DNA from: Scybalenecus merdavium
GTDB lineage: Bacteria; Bacillota; Clostridia; Oscillospirales; Acutalibacteraceae
DNA length: 64,000 bases
Direction of reading: 5' to 3'
NCBI GenBank assembly: GCA_018714405.1
Contig: DVNM01000015.1
Span: 50,947-114,946, forward strand
Shown here piece by piece: positions 1 through 8,337 of the stretch (its first letter is position 1; the number at the start of each line of letters is the position of its first letter). Below the pieces are notes generated by a model that worked only from the letters and a program-made list of their open reading frames with translations, searched no databases and was not told the DNA's origin. The translations under genes and the position numbers were made by a program.

Positions 1-1182
1 GCCGCGGCGCAGATTGTCAAGCTTCAAAATGGCCGCAATGCTTTTTGCGTCTGTAATGCTGCCGTCCATGACCATTTGCACGGCCTCGTCAAACGGCAGT
101 TTGATCACTTCCAGAAATTCACCTTCGTCCAGGTGCTGCGTTTTGTATGTAATGCCGGTCGCGGCAAACATGTGGATGATCTCGCCGCAGTAGCCGGGCG
201 AGGGGTACAGTTTGCCGAGCGAAAAGAAGTTGCGCGCCTCGGCGCCGCACTCTTCGGAAAATTCGCGTTTGCCGGCCTCCAGCGGGTCCTCGCCGGGTTC
301 CAGCTTGCCGGCCGGGATCTCGTACACCAGCTCTTTGTACGGCGCGCGGAACTGGCGCACCAGCATCGTCTGGCCGTCGTCGTCCAGGCAAAGGATGCCG
401 ACGCCGCCGGGGTGCGCAACGATCTCGCGCTTGGTGGCTTTGCCGCTTGAAAGCACAACGTCGTCGTGGTGCACATGGATGATCTTGCCGTCGAACACGC
501 GGCGCACGTCTACCGTTTGCTCGTAAAAACCAAGCGCAATGGCTTCGACCTCGTCGGGCTTGTCGGCCATAAATTTAGCGCCGTGTTCGATGATCTCAAA
601 GCGGGAACCATAGCCGTAAGACACGCCGCACATGTCGATCCCATTCGCGTTTGCACCGTCGGCGTCCAGCTTGGTGTCGCCCACAACGAGAACCTTGCTT
701 TTATTTTCTTCCGTTACGCCGAGCGCTTCGGCGCAGCGGGCAATGATCTCGGCTTTCGGTTCGCAGTCTGCCTGGAACGTAACGCCGCACACCGTGTCTA
801 TGTACGGCGCAATCTTAAAACGCGCCAGCAGCTGTTCAATGTAGCTTTGCGGTTTGGAGGATGCAATGCCGATTTTGGCGCCGTGCGCCTTCAGGCTTTT
901 GAGCATCGAAAAAACGCCGTCAAACAGGCGGCTTTCCCAAATGCCGGTCTGGCTGTACCTTTCGCGGAATTTGGCCACCAGTTCTTCGGCACGGCTCGGC
1001 GAAACGCCGTATTTTTCCTGAAAAGTGATCAGCAGCGGCGGCCCCATGAAAAAGCCGAGCTTTTCCCAATCGTCATGTGCGATTTGAAATGCGTCCAGCG
1101 CAAAAGCCGCGCTTTTCTGAATGCCTTCGCCGGTGTCGCACAGGGTGCCGTCAAAGTCAAATATAACGGTGTCGTATCTCAA
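1..1182 (-). CDS. HAD-family phosphatase fused to NUDIX hydrolase (3' end outside window)
   Basis: One reading frame stays open from the start at 1182 to the window edge (394 codons). Residues 1-205 are a phosphoglycolate-phosphatase-like HAD domain: motif I at D9/D11 (FDFDGTL), a GPPL cap motif, a SSKP motif II and a VVGD motif. Residues 215-394 are a NUDIX domain of the ADP-ribose pyrophosphatase type; the box starts at G292 (GKLEPGE, then REFSEECG) and every box residue is present. The start is TTG with GGAGGTG eight bases upstream. An in-frame Met at 568-570 sits exactly between the domains and has no clear ribosome binding site. NUDIX enzymes of this type split ADP-ribose to AMP and ribose 5-phosphate; the HAD substrate cannot be told. 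The domain calls are firm; one bifunctional protein is inferred from the uninterrupted frame. Confidence 0.85.
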   Translation of the reverse strand, partial: MRYDTVIFDFDGTLCDTGEGIQKSAAFALDAFQIAHDDWEKLGFFMGPPLLITFQEKYGVSPSRAEELVAKFRERYSQTGIWESRLFDGVFSMLKSLKAHGAKIGIASSKPQSYIEQLLARFKIAPYIDTVCGVTFQADCEPKAEIIARCAEALGVTEENKSKVLVVGDTKLDADGANANGIDMCGVSYGYGSRFEIIEHGAKFMADKPDEVEAIALGFYEQTVDVRRVFDGKIIHVHHDDVVLSSGKATKREIVAHPGGVGILCLDDDGQTMLVRQFRAPYKELVYEIPAGKLEPGEDPLEAGKREFSEECGAEARNFFSLGKLYPSPGYCGEIIHMFAATGITYKTQHLDEGEFLEVIKLPFDEAVQMVMDGSITDAKSIAAILKLDNLRRG

Positions 1183-1201
1183 ACCCGTCACCTCCGGACG
1201 T

Positions 1202-1230
1202 AGTATAACATATTTTTGGAAAGTTCTCAA
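1202..1230 (-). promoter_or_regulatory. sigma-A-like promoter of the HAD-NUDIX gene
   Basis: On the minus strand a TTGAGA -35 box (1225-1230) and a TATACT -10 box (1202-1207) are 17 bases apart. The expected start of transcription lies about 12 bases upstream of the TTG codon, so the leader would be barely longer than the Shine-Dalgarno. Confidence 0.6.
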
Positions 1231-1309
1231 TAACTTCTATATTTTTACGCGCGGATATAGTATAATTACCACTAAGAACCATAATGAAATTTTACAGACT
1301 GGTGTTTTT

Positions 1310-2065
1310 ATGAAACAGGGTACAAAACGAATCTATTTGCTTGACGAGATCCGCGGCTTCTGCATTCTGGCCATGATCGTCCACCACGCTTTTTTGGACG
1401 TGGGCGTTGTGCTGCAGCTGCAGTGGGGGTACGATGTTTTCAATGCGCTGACGGTGGTGCAGCCGGTTTTCTGGGGCGCTTTTATCGTGATCTCCGGCAT
1501 CTGTTCGCAGCTGTCGCGCAACAGTGTGCGCCGTGGTCTGATCGTGTTTGCCGGCGGCATGGCCGTCACACTGGTGACTGCTGTGATCATGCCCGCACTC
1601 GGTATGGCCGGGGAGGAGATCTATTTCGGCATTCTCCACTGCCTCGGCATCTCCATGATCGTGGCCGGTATTTTCAAGAAGCCGATCCAAAAAACAAACA
1701 CGTTTGTCGGCATGGGCATTACGGCCGTTTTGTTTTTCGCCACTTACTCTGTTCCGTCCGGCAAGCTGTTTTTTGTGCTCGAACTGCCGCAGGCGCTTTA
1801 CCAAACGAACTGGCTTGCGCCTTTTGGCTTTTTTTCCGGCACGTTCCACAGCGCCGACTACTTTTCGCTGATGCCGTGGATGTTCTTGTTTTTATTCGGC
1901 GCTTTTGTCGGCAAGTTCGCCGCAGCCGGGCAGTTCCCGAAATGGAGTTACCGTCTGCGTGTCAAGGCGCTGGCGTTCGTCGGCAAAAATGCGCTTTGGT
2001 TTTACCTGGCGCACCAGGTCGTTTTGTATGTGCTCTTTTTCCTGATCGCACTGCTGATTTATTAA
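1310..2065 (+). CDS. HGSNAT-like (DUF1624) membrane acyltransferase
   Basis: A 251-residue polytopic membrane protein with about seven hydrophobic segments. It opens with RIYLLDEIRGFCILAMIVHHA, the typical first helix of the heparan-alpha-glucosaminide N-acetyltransferase catalytic family, and ends in a helix containing NALWFYLAHQ. Bacterial members are thought to transfer acyl groups to glycans across the membrane; the substrate here is unknown. I place the start at the ATG at 1310 because the family signature begins a few residues later; only a weak Shine-Dalgarno precedes it. A TATAAT hexamer at 1261-1266 could be its -10 box, without a good -35. The dGTPase-like gene follows 21 bases downstream, so the two are probably cotranscribed. 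Confidence 0.8.
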   Translation: MKQGTKRIYLLDEIRGFCILAMIVHHAFLDVGVVLQLQWGYDVFNALTVVQPVFWGAFIVISGICSQLSRNSVRRGLIVFAGGMAVTLVTAVIMPALGMAGEEIYFGILHCLGISMIVAGIFKKPIQKTNTFVGMGITAVLFFATYSVPSGKLFFVLELPQALYQTNWLAPFGFFSGTFHSADYFSLMPWMFLFLFGAFVGKFAAAGQFPKWSYRLRVKALAFVGKNALWFYLAHQVVLYVLFFLIALLIY

Positions 2066-2086
2066 GAAGAGCAAAAGGAGGTCAAT

Positions 2087-3283
2087 ATGCAACCGAAGTA
2101 CAGCCGGCTTTTGCCGCAGGTGGAGGAACAGATCCTTTCCGACCGTGCCGCACACGCGGTCAGTCCGTGGCGCTGTGACGATTCGGCCGCCGTGCGCCGC
2201 GAAACGGCGCGCGACCGCGCCACGCTTCTGCGCCCGGCCTTTGTGCGCGACATTGAAAAAATACTCAATAACCCTTACTATAACCGCTATAACGACAAAA
2301 CGCAGGTGTTTTCGTTTTATAAGAACGATGACATCTCGCGCCGCGGCCTGCATGTGCAGCTCGTCTCGCGCATCGCGCGCGACATCGGCGGCCTGCTCGG
2401 CCTGAATACAGACCTGATCGAGGCGATCGCGCTCGGCCACGATATTGGCCATACGCCGTTCGGCCACGCCGGCGAGCGTTTTTTAAGCGAGATCTATTTT
2501 TCCCGCACCGGGCGCTATTTTAACCACAATGTCCATTCTGCGCGTGTGCTCGACAAAATCACGCCCTGGAACGTCAGCCTGCAGGTGCTCGACGGCGTGC
2601 TGTGCCACAACGGTGAATTTGAACAGCACGAATATCGCCCGCAGCCCGGCAAGACTTTTGCGGATTTTGACCGCGAGATGGAGGCGTGCTATCAGGAGCA
2701 GGCAAACATCCGCCTGCTCGTGCCGATGACCCTGGAGGGCTGTGTCGTGCGCATCAGCGACATGATCGCCTATGTCGGCAAGGACCGGCAGGATGCGGTG
2801 CGCGCCCATCTGAAAACCGACTACAGCGGTTTTTCCGATTTGTCGATCGGCACGCAGAATGCACAGATGATCAACAACATCGTGGTGGATATCGTAAACA
2901 ACAGCTACAACAAGCCGTATCTGCTGCTGAGCCCGGAAATTTTCGCCGACCTGCGAACAGCCAAGCGCGAAAACTACGAACAGATCTATTTTAACCCGGC
3001 GGTGGAGCAGGTCTATAACGATTCCATCCGTCCGATGATGCACCAGGTGTACGAACGGCTTTTGCAGGATCTGAAGGACGGCCGCAAAAGCTCGCCCATT
3101 TACGGCTATTTCGACTACTTGCGCGAAAACCATATGGGGATTTCTTTTTCAGAAAGCGAGCCGCCCGACAACGTGGTGACGGATTTCATGGCCTCCATGA
3201 CCGACGATTATTTTGTAGATATTTACCGGCTGTTTTTCCCCAAGGGCCGCTATGATATACATTACCACTCGTATTTTGATTGA
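2087..3283 (+). CDS. dGTPase-like HD-domain phosphohydrolase
   Basis: A 398-residue HD-superfamily protein of the dGTP triphosphohydrolase group, which releases tripolyphosphate from dNTPs. The metal-binding core is visible: an RRGLHVQLVSRIARDI helix (residues 86-100) followed by ALGHDIGHTPFGHAGE with H118-D119. The N-terminal region contains the RDRATLLRPAF stretch seen before the HD core in this group. Length fits the short dGTPase subgroup rather than the roughly 500-residue Dgt of E. coli, so dGTP specificity is not certain. The start is supported by AAGGAGG nine bases upstream. It follows the acyltransferase-like gene by 21 bases; the next promoter overlaps its stop codon. Confidence 0.8.
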   Translation: MQPKYSRLLPQVEEQILSDRAAHAVSPWRCDDSAAVRRETARDRATLLRPAFVRDIEKILNNPYYNRYNDKTQVFSFYKNDDISRRGLHVQLVSRIARDIGGLLGLNTDLIEAIALGHDIGHTPFGHAGERFLSEIYFSRTGRYFNHNVHSARVLDKITPWNVSLQVLDGVLCHNGEFEQHEYRPQPGKTFADFDREMEACYQEQANIRLLVPMTLEGCVVRISDMIAYVGKDRQDAVRAHLKTDYSGFSDLSIGTQNAQMINNIVVDIVNNSYNKPYLLLSPEIFADLRTAKRENYEQIYFNPAVEQVYNDSIRPMMHQVYERLLQDLKDGRKSSPIYGYFDYLRENHMGISFSESEPPDNVVTDFMASMTDDYFVDIYRLFFPKGRYDIHYHSYFD

Positions 3284-3308
3284 CTTTGTCGCTTTAGCGT
3301 GTTAAAAT
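3280..3308 (+). promoter_or_regulatory. sigma-A-like promoter of hisH-hisF
   Basis: TTGACT (3280-3285) and TAAAAT (3303-3308) are separated by 17 bases. The -35 box overlaps the TGA stop of the preceding gene, so the his pair has its own promoter inside the end of the upstream gene. Confidence 0.7.
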
Positions 3309-3337
3309 ACGAATAGAAATAAACGGAGGACTTTTCT

Positions 3338-3946
3338 ATGATTGCGGTAATCGATTACGGCGCCGGCAACCTGCAAAGCGTGAAAAACGCGCTCGACCGG
3401 ATCGGCGCGGAAAGTGTCGTCACGTCAGATGCAGATGTGATCTCTTCGGCGTCACACGTTATTTTGCCCGGCGTTGGGGCGTTTGGCGACGCAATGCATG
3501 CGCTTGAGGCCAGCGGGCTTGTGCCGGCGGTGAAGCAGGCGGCTGAAACAAAGCCGTTTCTCGGCATCTGCCTGGGCATGCAGCTGCTTTTTGAATCCAG
3601 CGAGGAATCGCCCGGTGTGCGCGGCCTGGGTCTTTTAAAGGGGCAGATCTGCCGCATCCCATCTGCCCCCGGTTTAAAGGTGCCGCATATCGGTTGGAAC
3701 AGCATCCACCTGCACCAAAACGGCGGTGTTTTTGCCGGCACACGGGACGAAAGCTATTTTTATTTCGTGCACTCTTATTATCTTTGCGGCGCTGCGCCGG
3801 ACGTGGTCGCCGCCACTACCCACTACGGTGTGGAGATCGAGTGCGCCGTGCAGTGCGGCCGGCTCGCGGCCACGCAGTTCCACCCGGAAAAAAGCAGTGC
3901 CCCCGGGCTGGCCGTTTTGAAAAATTTTGTCGGGGAGGGAAACTGA
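3338..3946 (+). CDS. hisH: Imidazole glycerol phosphate synthase, glutaminase subunit HisH
   Basis: A 202-residue class I glutamine amidotransferase. It supplies ammonia to HisF for ring closure in histidine and AICAR synthesis. The catalytic triad is readable: C78 in GICLGMQ, and H182 and E184 in QFHPEKSS near the C-terminus; the oxyanion region PGVGAFGDA is at about 44-52. Start ATG has GGAGGA seven bases upstream. Its TGA overlaps the ATG of hisF, giving coupled translation of the two subunits of one complex. No other his gene is present within the window on either side. Confidence 0.95.
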   Translation: MIAVIDYGAGNLQSVKNALDRIGAESVVTSDADVISSASHVILPGVGAFGDAMHALEASGLVPAVKQAAETKPFLGICLGMQLLFESSEESPGVRGLGLLKGQICRIPSAPGLKVPHIGWNSIHLHQNGGVFAGTRDESYFYFVHSYYLCGAAPDVVAATTHYGVEIECAVQCGRLAATQFHPEKSSAPGLAVLKNFVGEGN

Positions 3947-4701
3947 TGTACGCGAAAAGGATCATTCCGTGCCTTGACATTAAAAACGGCCGTGTCGTAA
4001 AAGGCGTGTCGTTCGTGCAGCTGCGCGATGCGGGCGATCCGGTCGCCTGTGCGGCCGCTTACGACGCGCAGGGGGCGGACGAGCTCGTTTTGCTCGACAT
4101 TACCGCTACGCACGAGGGCCGCAGCACCATGCTCGACATTGTGCGCCGCGTGGCGGAATGCGTGTTTATTCCGTTTACTGTCGGCGGCGGCATCCGCACG
4201 GCTGATGATTTTAAAGACATTCTGCGCGCCGGCGCCGACAAAGTCTCGGTCAATTCGGCGGCTGTGCGCAACCCGGAACTGATCAGCGAAGCGGCCGAGC
4301 GTTACGGTTCGCAGTGTGTTGTCTGCGCGATCGACGCAAAGCGCAGCGGCGCTTCCTGGGAAGTGTATTTGAACGGCGGACGCATTCCAACCGGTATAGA
4401 CGCGGTCAAGTGGGCCGTGGAGGCTGAAAAACGCGGCGCCGGCGAGATCCTTTTGACTTCTATGGACTGCGACGGGCAGAAGACCGGCTACGACTGCGAC
4501 CTGACGCGCGTGGTCAGCGAAAACGTCGGCATTCCGGTCATTGCTTCCGGCGGCGCCGGTGAAAAGCGCCATTTTCTGGATGCGTTTGAAAAGGGCAGGG
4601 CCGACGCCGTGCTGGCGGCCAGCCTGTTCCACTTTAACGAACTGTCCATTCCGGAGCTAAAACGTTATCTGCAAGAAAACGGCGTGAGCGTGCGCGTGTA
4701 A
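3946..4701 (+). CDS. hisF: Imidazole glycerol phosphate synthase, cyclase subunit HisF
   Basis: A 251-residue TIM barrel that condenses PRFAR with HisH-derived ammonia to IGP and AICAR. N-terminal AKRIIPCLDIKNGRVVKG carries the first catalytic Asp and the phosphate-binding lead-in; TVGGGIRT and IASGGAG are the two phosphate-binding loops; LLTSMDCDGQK has the second catalytic Asp. The start is the ATG at 3946, which overlaps the hisH stop by one base; the frame is open further upstream inside hisH but family alignment fixes this start. A strong terminator follows directly, so hisH-hisF is a two-gene unit. Confidence 0.95.
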   Translation: MYAKRIIPCLDIKNGRVVKGVSFVQLRDAGDPVACAAAYDAQGADELVLLDITATHEGRSTMLDIVRRVAECVFIPFTVGGGIRTADDFKDILRAGADKVSVNSAAVRNPELISEAAERYGSQCVVCAIDAKRSGASWEVYLNGGRIPTGIDAVKWAVEAEKRGAGEILLTSMDCDGQKTGYDCDLTRVVSENVGIPVIASGGAGEKRHFLDAFEKGRADAVLAASLFHFNELSIPELKRYLQENGVSVRV

Positions 4702-4711
4702 ATACAGCCTG

Positions 4712-4746
4712 ACAGCCTGCCAAATTTTGGCAGGCTGTGTTTTTTG
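4712..4746 (+). terminator. Intrinsic terminator after hisF
   Basis: A hairpin with arms ACAGCCTGCCAAA and TTTGGCAGGCTGT is followed by a T-rich tract, 10 bases after the hisF stop. Confidence 0.85.
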
Positions 4747-4766
4747 TCATTAATTGTTATAAAGAA

Positions 4767-4795
4767 TTGAAACAAAAAGGATTTCATGGTATAAT
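4767..4795 (+). promoter_or_regulatory. sigma-A-like promoter of the rlmB-like operon
   Basis: TTGAAA (4767-4772) and a perfect TATAAT (4790-4795) with a 17-base spacer lie between the hisF terminator and the next start. Confidence 0.75.
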
Positions 4796-4823
4796 CTTTT
4801 ATGCAGTATTTTACCTTGTGGTG

Positions 4824-5624
4824 ATGATTTTGGAAAGAAAGAGCAGACAAGACCAAAAAGACAGGGCGCCTCTGGCGGACGATTTGGTCATCGGCCGCAA
4901 TGCGGTGATCGAGCACCTGAAAAGCGGCGCCGACACAGAGTGCGTTTATGTGGCAAAGGGGGAGCGCGAGGGTTCCATCGTGCGCATTCTTTCTCTTTGC
5001 AGTGAAAATAAAATAACCGTAAAGTATGTGGACCGCAAAAAGCTGGATTTCATGGCGCCCGGCGGCAATCACCAGGGCGTGATCGCCTCTGTGCCGGCGC
5101 ACAGCTATTCTACGGTGGAAGAGATTTTGCAGTATGCGCGCGAAAAGGGCGAGTCACCGTTTCTGCTGCTTTGCGACGGCATTGAAGACAGCCACAACCT
5201 CGGCGCACTGATCCGCACGGCCGAGGCCTGCGGCGTGCACGGCGTGATCATTCCAAAGCGGCGCAGCGTGGGGCTCAATTACATTGTGGCCAAAACGTCG
5301 TGCGGCGCGCTGGAATATATGCGCGTGGCGAAAGTAACGAATCTTACTTCGGTCATTGAGGAGCTGAAGGCGCAGAACATCTGGATCTATGCGGCGGATA
5401 TGGACGGCCAGGTCTGGTGCAAAAACGATTTCAGCGGCGGCGTGGCGCTTGTCGTCGGCAGCGAGGGAAGCGGCGTCAGCCGTCTGGTCAAGGCACATTG
5501 CGACGGCGTCGTTTCTCTGCCGATGTGCGGCCATGTCAGTTCGCTCAACGCTTCGGTTGCGGCCGGCATCATTCTTTATGAGATCGTGCGGCAGCGGTTC
5601 GGCCTGGCAGGTGGTGCGCAATGA
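4824..5624 (+). CDS. rlmB: TrmH/RlmB-family 23S rRNA 2'-O-methyltransferase
   Basis: A 266-residue SpoU-class methyltransferase. An N-terminal substrate-binding domain (VIGRNAVIEHLKSG) precedes the knotted SAM domain with motif 1 DSHNLGALIRTAEACG, motif 2 VGSEGSG and motif 3 LPMCGHVSSLNASVA. By family it methylates G2251 (E. coli numbering) of 23S rRNA. The frame is open back to 4737 but the promoter at 4767-4795 makes ATG 4824 (or GTG 4821) the likely start; the Shine-Dalgarno is weak. The 3' end overlaps the next gene by 4 bases, so translation of the P-type ATPase-like protein is coupled to it. Confidence 0.88.
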   Translation: MILERKSRQDQKDRAPLADDLVIGRNAVIEHLKSGADTECVYVAKGEREGSIVRILSLCSENKITVKYVDRKKLDFMAPGGNHQGVIASVPAHSYSTVEEILQYAREKGESPFLLLCDGIEDSHNLGALIRTAEACGVHGVIIPKRRSVGLNYIVAKTSCGALEYMRVAKVTNLTSVIEELKAQNIWIYAADMDGQVWCKNDFSGGVALVVGSEGSGVSRLVKAHCDGVVSLPMCGHVSSLNASVAAGIILYEIVRQRFGLAGGAQ

Positions 5625-8308
5625 GCGATAAGCTGAGCATTGATGAAATCTTAAAGCGTGCACAGGCCGTTCGTGAAAAAAGCAGCGAGACCATCCGCAA
5701 AACCAATCCGGCGCTGGCGCAAAAACAGGCGCAGCAAGGCGCGCCGGCTGTCTCTAAAAACGAACAGCCGTCTGTGCATACGGCGTCTGCGCCGGTGCAA
5801 ACGCCAAAAAGCGCAAGGCCGTCTCAGCCGCCGCGCATGCCCTCTAAGGCGCCGGAAACATTTTTAGACGCTGTGCCGAGAACCAGTGCACCGCCGCAGG
5901 AAACGGCACCGGCCGGCCATCTTTCCGACAAAACGCGCCGGCTGCCTGAAACGCAGCAGGCGCCGGTCGATGACAAAACAAAGCATGTTTTTGTGCCGGG
6001 CAGAGCAGACGATAAAACGCGCCTGCTTGACCGGCCGGAAGCGTCCGGCACCCGTAAAGACGGTTCGCACGCCGCTGTGCCTGACGGCGACAAAACGCGT
6101 AAAATCCCCGCAGAGCATTTGGCGTATACGGCCCCGGCCGACGACAAGACGCGCACGATCCCGGCGGACGGCAGAACGCGCCGCAGCTTTTTTGTGTCAG
6201 AAAATTCGGCCGAACGCCATTTTGACGAAACACCGCCCGACATTATTGAACGGCCGGCCAATATCAAAAGCAAATCGCGTTTCAACAAAACGCTGGATTT
6301 AAGTGAGATTCCAACGATCGTGGCGGTAGACGAGCTGGAGCATACCCGCGTCATGGGGTATACGCCGCAGCAGGAAGAGGCGGCGCAGAAAAGTGCGCAG
6401 CGCGACGACGGCCAGATCGTTCTGGAGGGGTTTGAGGACGCCGGCGAGACAAGTGAAAAGATCAACGAGGAAGAGGCGGAAAAAAAGCTTTTGGAGCGCC
6501 GCCGGCAAAAGGTGCGTGAATTTCGCATCGATTCGCCGAACGATGTGCTCGAAACGACCCAGCAAACGGCGTTTACAGGCTCCGGCGAATTCAATACCAA
6601 GGCCGGCAAAAAAGAGTTTTTCAGCCGCCTGAAGGCGCAAAAACGCCGCCTTGGCCTGCAGGTCGGGCTCACATTTGTGTGCGCGGCGGCACTGCTTGTT
6701 TTGGCAGTACTGCGCGCGACCGGTTATCTGCCCGCGCCGCTTCTGGACCAGGCGCTTTATAACGCCGTGCAGGCGCTGTTGTACGCCGCCTGCTTTATTG
6801 CAAATATTTCCACGATCCTGCGCGGCTTTTTCAGCGTGTTTACCAAAAAAGGCATCACCTCTGCACTGCCCGTTTCAGTCGGGGCGCTGCTCGTTTTGGT
6901 GCACACGGCACTCGTGCTGTTTTACCCCGATTTTGCAGTCGAGTCGATCGAGCTTTTTGCCGGTGCAGGCGCTTTTGTGCTGTTTATGTATGCGGCCGGC
7001 CGGCATATGCAGGTGCGCCGGGTCCTGCGCAATTTTGACTACATCCGTGCGCAGGACGAAAAGTACGTTGTGGAAAACATTGCGAACCCGGTCGACGCCA
7101 CGGTCATCAGCCGCGGCCTGCTGTACGGCGAACCGATTTTGAAAACCAGCGTGCGCGTCAAGAACCTTGTTGCGTTTGACGAAACGTCGCTGGCGGACGA
7201 CCCGGCCGACAAGATCGCGCGCACTTTTTACCCGGTCATTTTGTTTTTGAGCCTTGTGCTTTTTGTGGTGGTGTGTGTGGTCACGCGCCAGTGGCCTTAC
7301 GGCTTTACGGCGCTGACAGCCGCCGTGCTGGCCGCCTGCCCGTGCTTTGCCTGCGGTCTGTTTGAAACGGCGCTGTTTACAGTTACGGAGCGTATTTCCC
7401 AGAAAGGGGCTATGGTGTGCGGCTATGCCGGCGCAGATTTTGTGGAAGATGCAAACGCCATGGTGATCGAAGCGTCCGACCTTTTTGCGCGTAAAGATTG
7501 CAATCTGTACGGCATGCGCCAGTTCAACGGCGCCAAAACGGATGAGATCATTTTGCAGACGGCAGCCGTGCTGATGCGTGCCAAAACGCCGCTTGCCGCC
7601 GTGTTTGACGATGTGATCGTCGGCAAATCCTCGATTCTGCCCGAGGCCAAGGATATTCTTTATGAAGACAAGATGGGCCTTTCGGCCTGGATCTACGGCA
7701 AAAAAGTGCTGGTGGGCAACCGCAGCATGCTGCTGCACCACGGCGTGGCTGTGCCGAACGCCGAGTTTGAGGCGCGCTACACGCAAAAGGGACGCCGGGC
7801 GCTTTATTTGGCTGTGGCCGGCAAGCTTTGGGCCATGTACATCTTTTCGTATTCTGCCGATCCTGACCTGCAAAAAGACTTGAAAAAGTTGGAAAAGACC
7901 GGCATCACCATCCTGGCCAAAAGCACCGATGCGTACATCAACGATGATTTTATCGCCGATGTTTTCGATGTGCCGCAGGGCTATGTGCGTGTGATGAACG
8001 CCGCCTCGGCCCGCGTTTATGAAAAGTACGCTTCCCTCGTGTCGGAGGACGCGCCGGCGCTCGTGGTGCACAACGGTACGGTACGCGGCTTTCTGAACGC
8101 CATGTTCGGCGCCGACCGGCTTTATGTGTGCAAAAATCTTTTGACTTTCTTTATTGATTTTGGCTGCGGCCTCGGCTTTGCGCTGACGGCACTGCTGGCC
8201 TTTACAAACGGCTTTTCGCTGCTTTCCGCCCTGTCTGTTGCCGCGTTTCAGGCCATGTGGGCCATTGTGACCTATATTCTGGCAAAAATGCGCGCAAACG
8301 GCGTCTGA
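5621..8308 (+). CDS. Motif-less P1B-type ATPase-like membrane protein with DKTR-repeat N-terminus
   Basis: 895 residues. Residues 1-340 are hydrophilic and low-complexity, with a short motif DKT(R/K) at 103, 118, 131, 157 and 175 and a variant at 183. Eight hydrophobic segments follow in pairs (about 347-363, 383-405, 412-435, 441-460, 535-555, 560-582, 838-862, 866-888), the layout of a heavy-metal P-type ATPase. ACPCF (572-576) matches the CPC metal motif of TM6, and VLVGNRSML (696-704) resembles the N-domain. The catalytic signatures are gone: EASD (617-620) stands where DKTG should be, ADDP (525-528) replaces the TGES loop, and AKSTDAY (766-772) replaces TGDN. The ATG overlaps the rlmB stop. 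It is probably an inactive, scaffold- or sensor-like relative; the function is unknown. Confidence 0.75.
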   Translation: MSDKLSIDEILKRAQAVREKSSETIRKTNPALAQKQAQQGAPAVSKNEQPSVHTASAPVQTPKSARPSQPPRMPSKAPETFLDAVPRTSAPPQETAPAGHLSDKTRRLPETQQAPVDDKTKHVFVPGRADDKTRLLDRPEASGTRKDGSHAAVPDGDKTRKIPAEHLAYTAPADDKTRTIPADGRTRRSFFVSENSAERHFDETPPDIIERPANIKSKSRFNKTLDLSEIPTIVAVDELEHTRVMGYTPQQEEAAQKSAQRDDGQIVLEGFEDAGETSEKINEEEAEKKLLERRRQKVREFRIDSPNDVLETTQQTAFTGSGEFNTKAGKKEFFSRLKAQKRRLGLQVGLTFVCAAALLVLAVLRATGYLPAPLLDQALYNAVQALLYAACFIANISTILRGFFSVFTKKGITSALPVSVGALLVLVHTALVLFYPDFAVESIELFAGAGAFVLFMYAAGRHMQVRRVLRNFDYIRAQDEKYVVENIANPVDATVISRGLLYGEPILKTSVRVKNLVAFDETSLADDPADKIARTFYPVILFLSLVLFVVVCVVTRQWPYGFTALTAAVLAACPCFACGLFETALFTVTERISQKGAMVCGYAGADFVEDANAMVIEASDLFARKDCNLYGMRQFNGAKTDEIILQTAAVLMRAKTPLAAVFDDVIVGKSSILPEAKDILYEDKMGLSAWIYGKKVLVGNRSMLLHHGVAVPNAEFEARYTQKGRRALYLAVAGKLWAMYIFSYSADPDLQKDLKKLEKTGITILAKSTDAYINDDFIADVFDVPQGYVRVMNAASARVYEKYASLVSEDAPALVVHNGTVRGFLNAMFGADRLYVCKNLLTFFIDFGCGLGFALTALLAFTNGFSLLSALSVAAFQAMWAIVTYILAKMRANGV

Positions 8309-8337
8309 GCGCATAAATATATTTGAGGGGGATCTTT

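Noticed and set aside
103..476. Alternative minus-strand frames at the left edge
   Set aside because: The frame carrying the complete NUDIX box is the one continuous with the HAD domain; the others have no motif.
5927..6180. DKT repeats read as true P-type ATPase DKTG phosphorylation motifs
   Set aside because: They are in a disordered, soluble N-terminus, repeated six times, lack the GTLT continuation and lie far from the P-domain.
6875..8314. Long minus-strand open frame (479 codons) opposite the ATPase-like gene
   Set aside because: His/Arg/Gln-rich, no family motif, no ribosome binding site, lies exactly antisense to a gene with clear membrane-helix periodicity; a shadow of GC-rich codon use.
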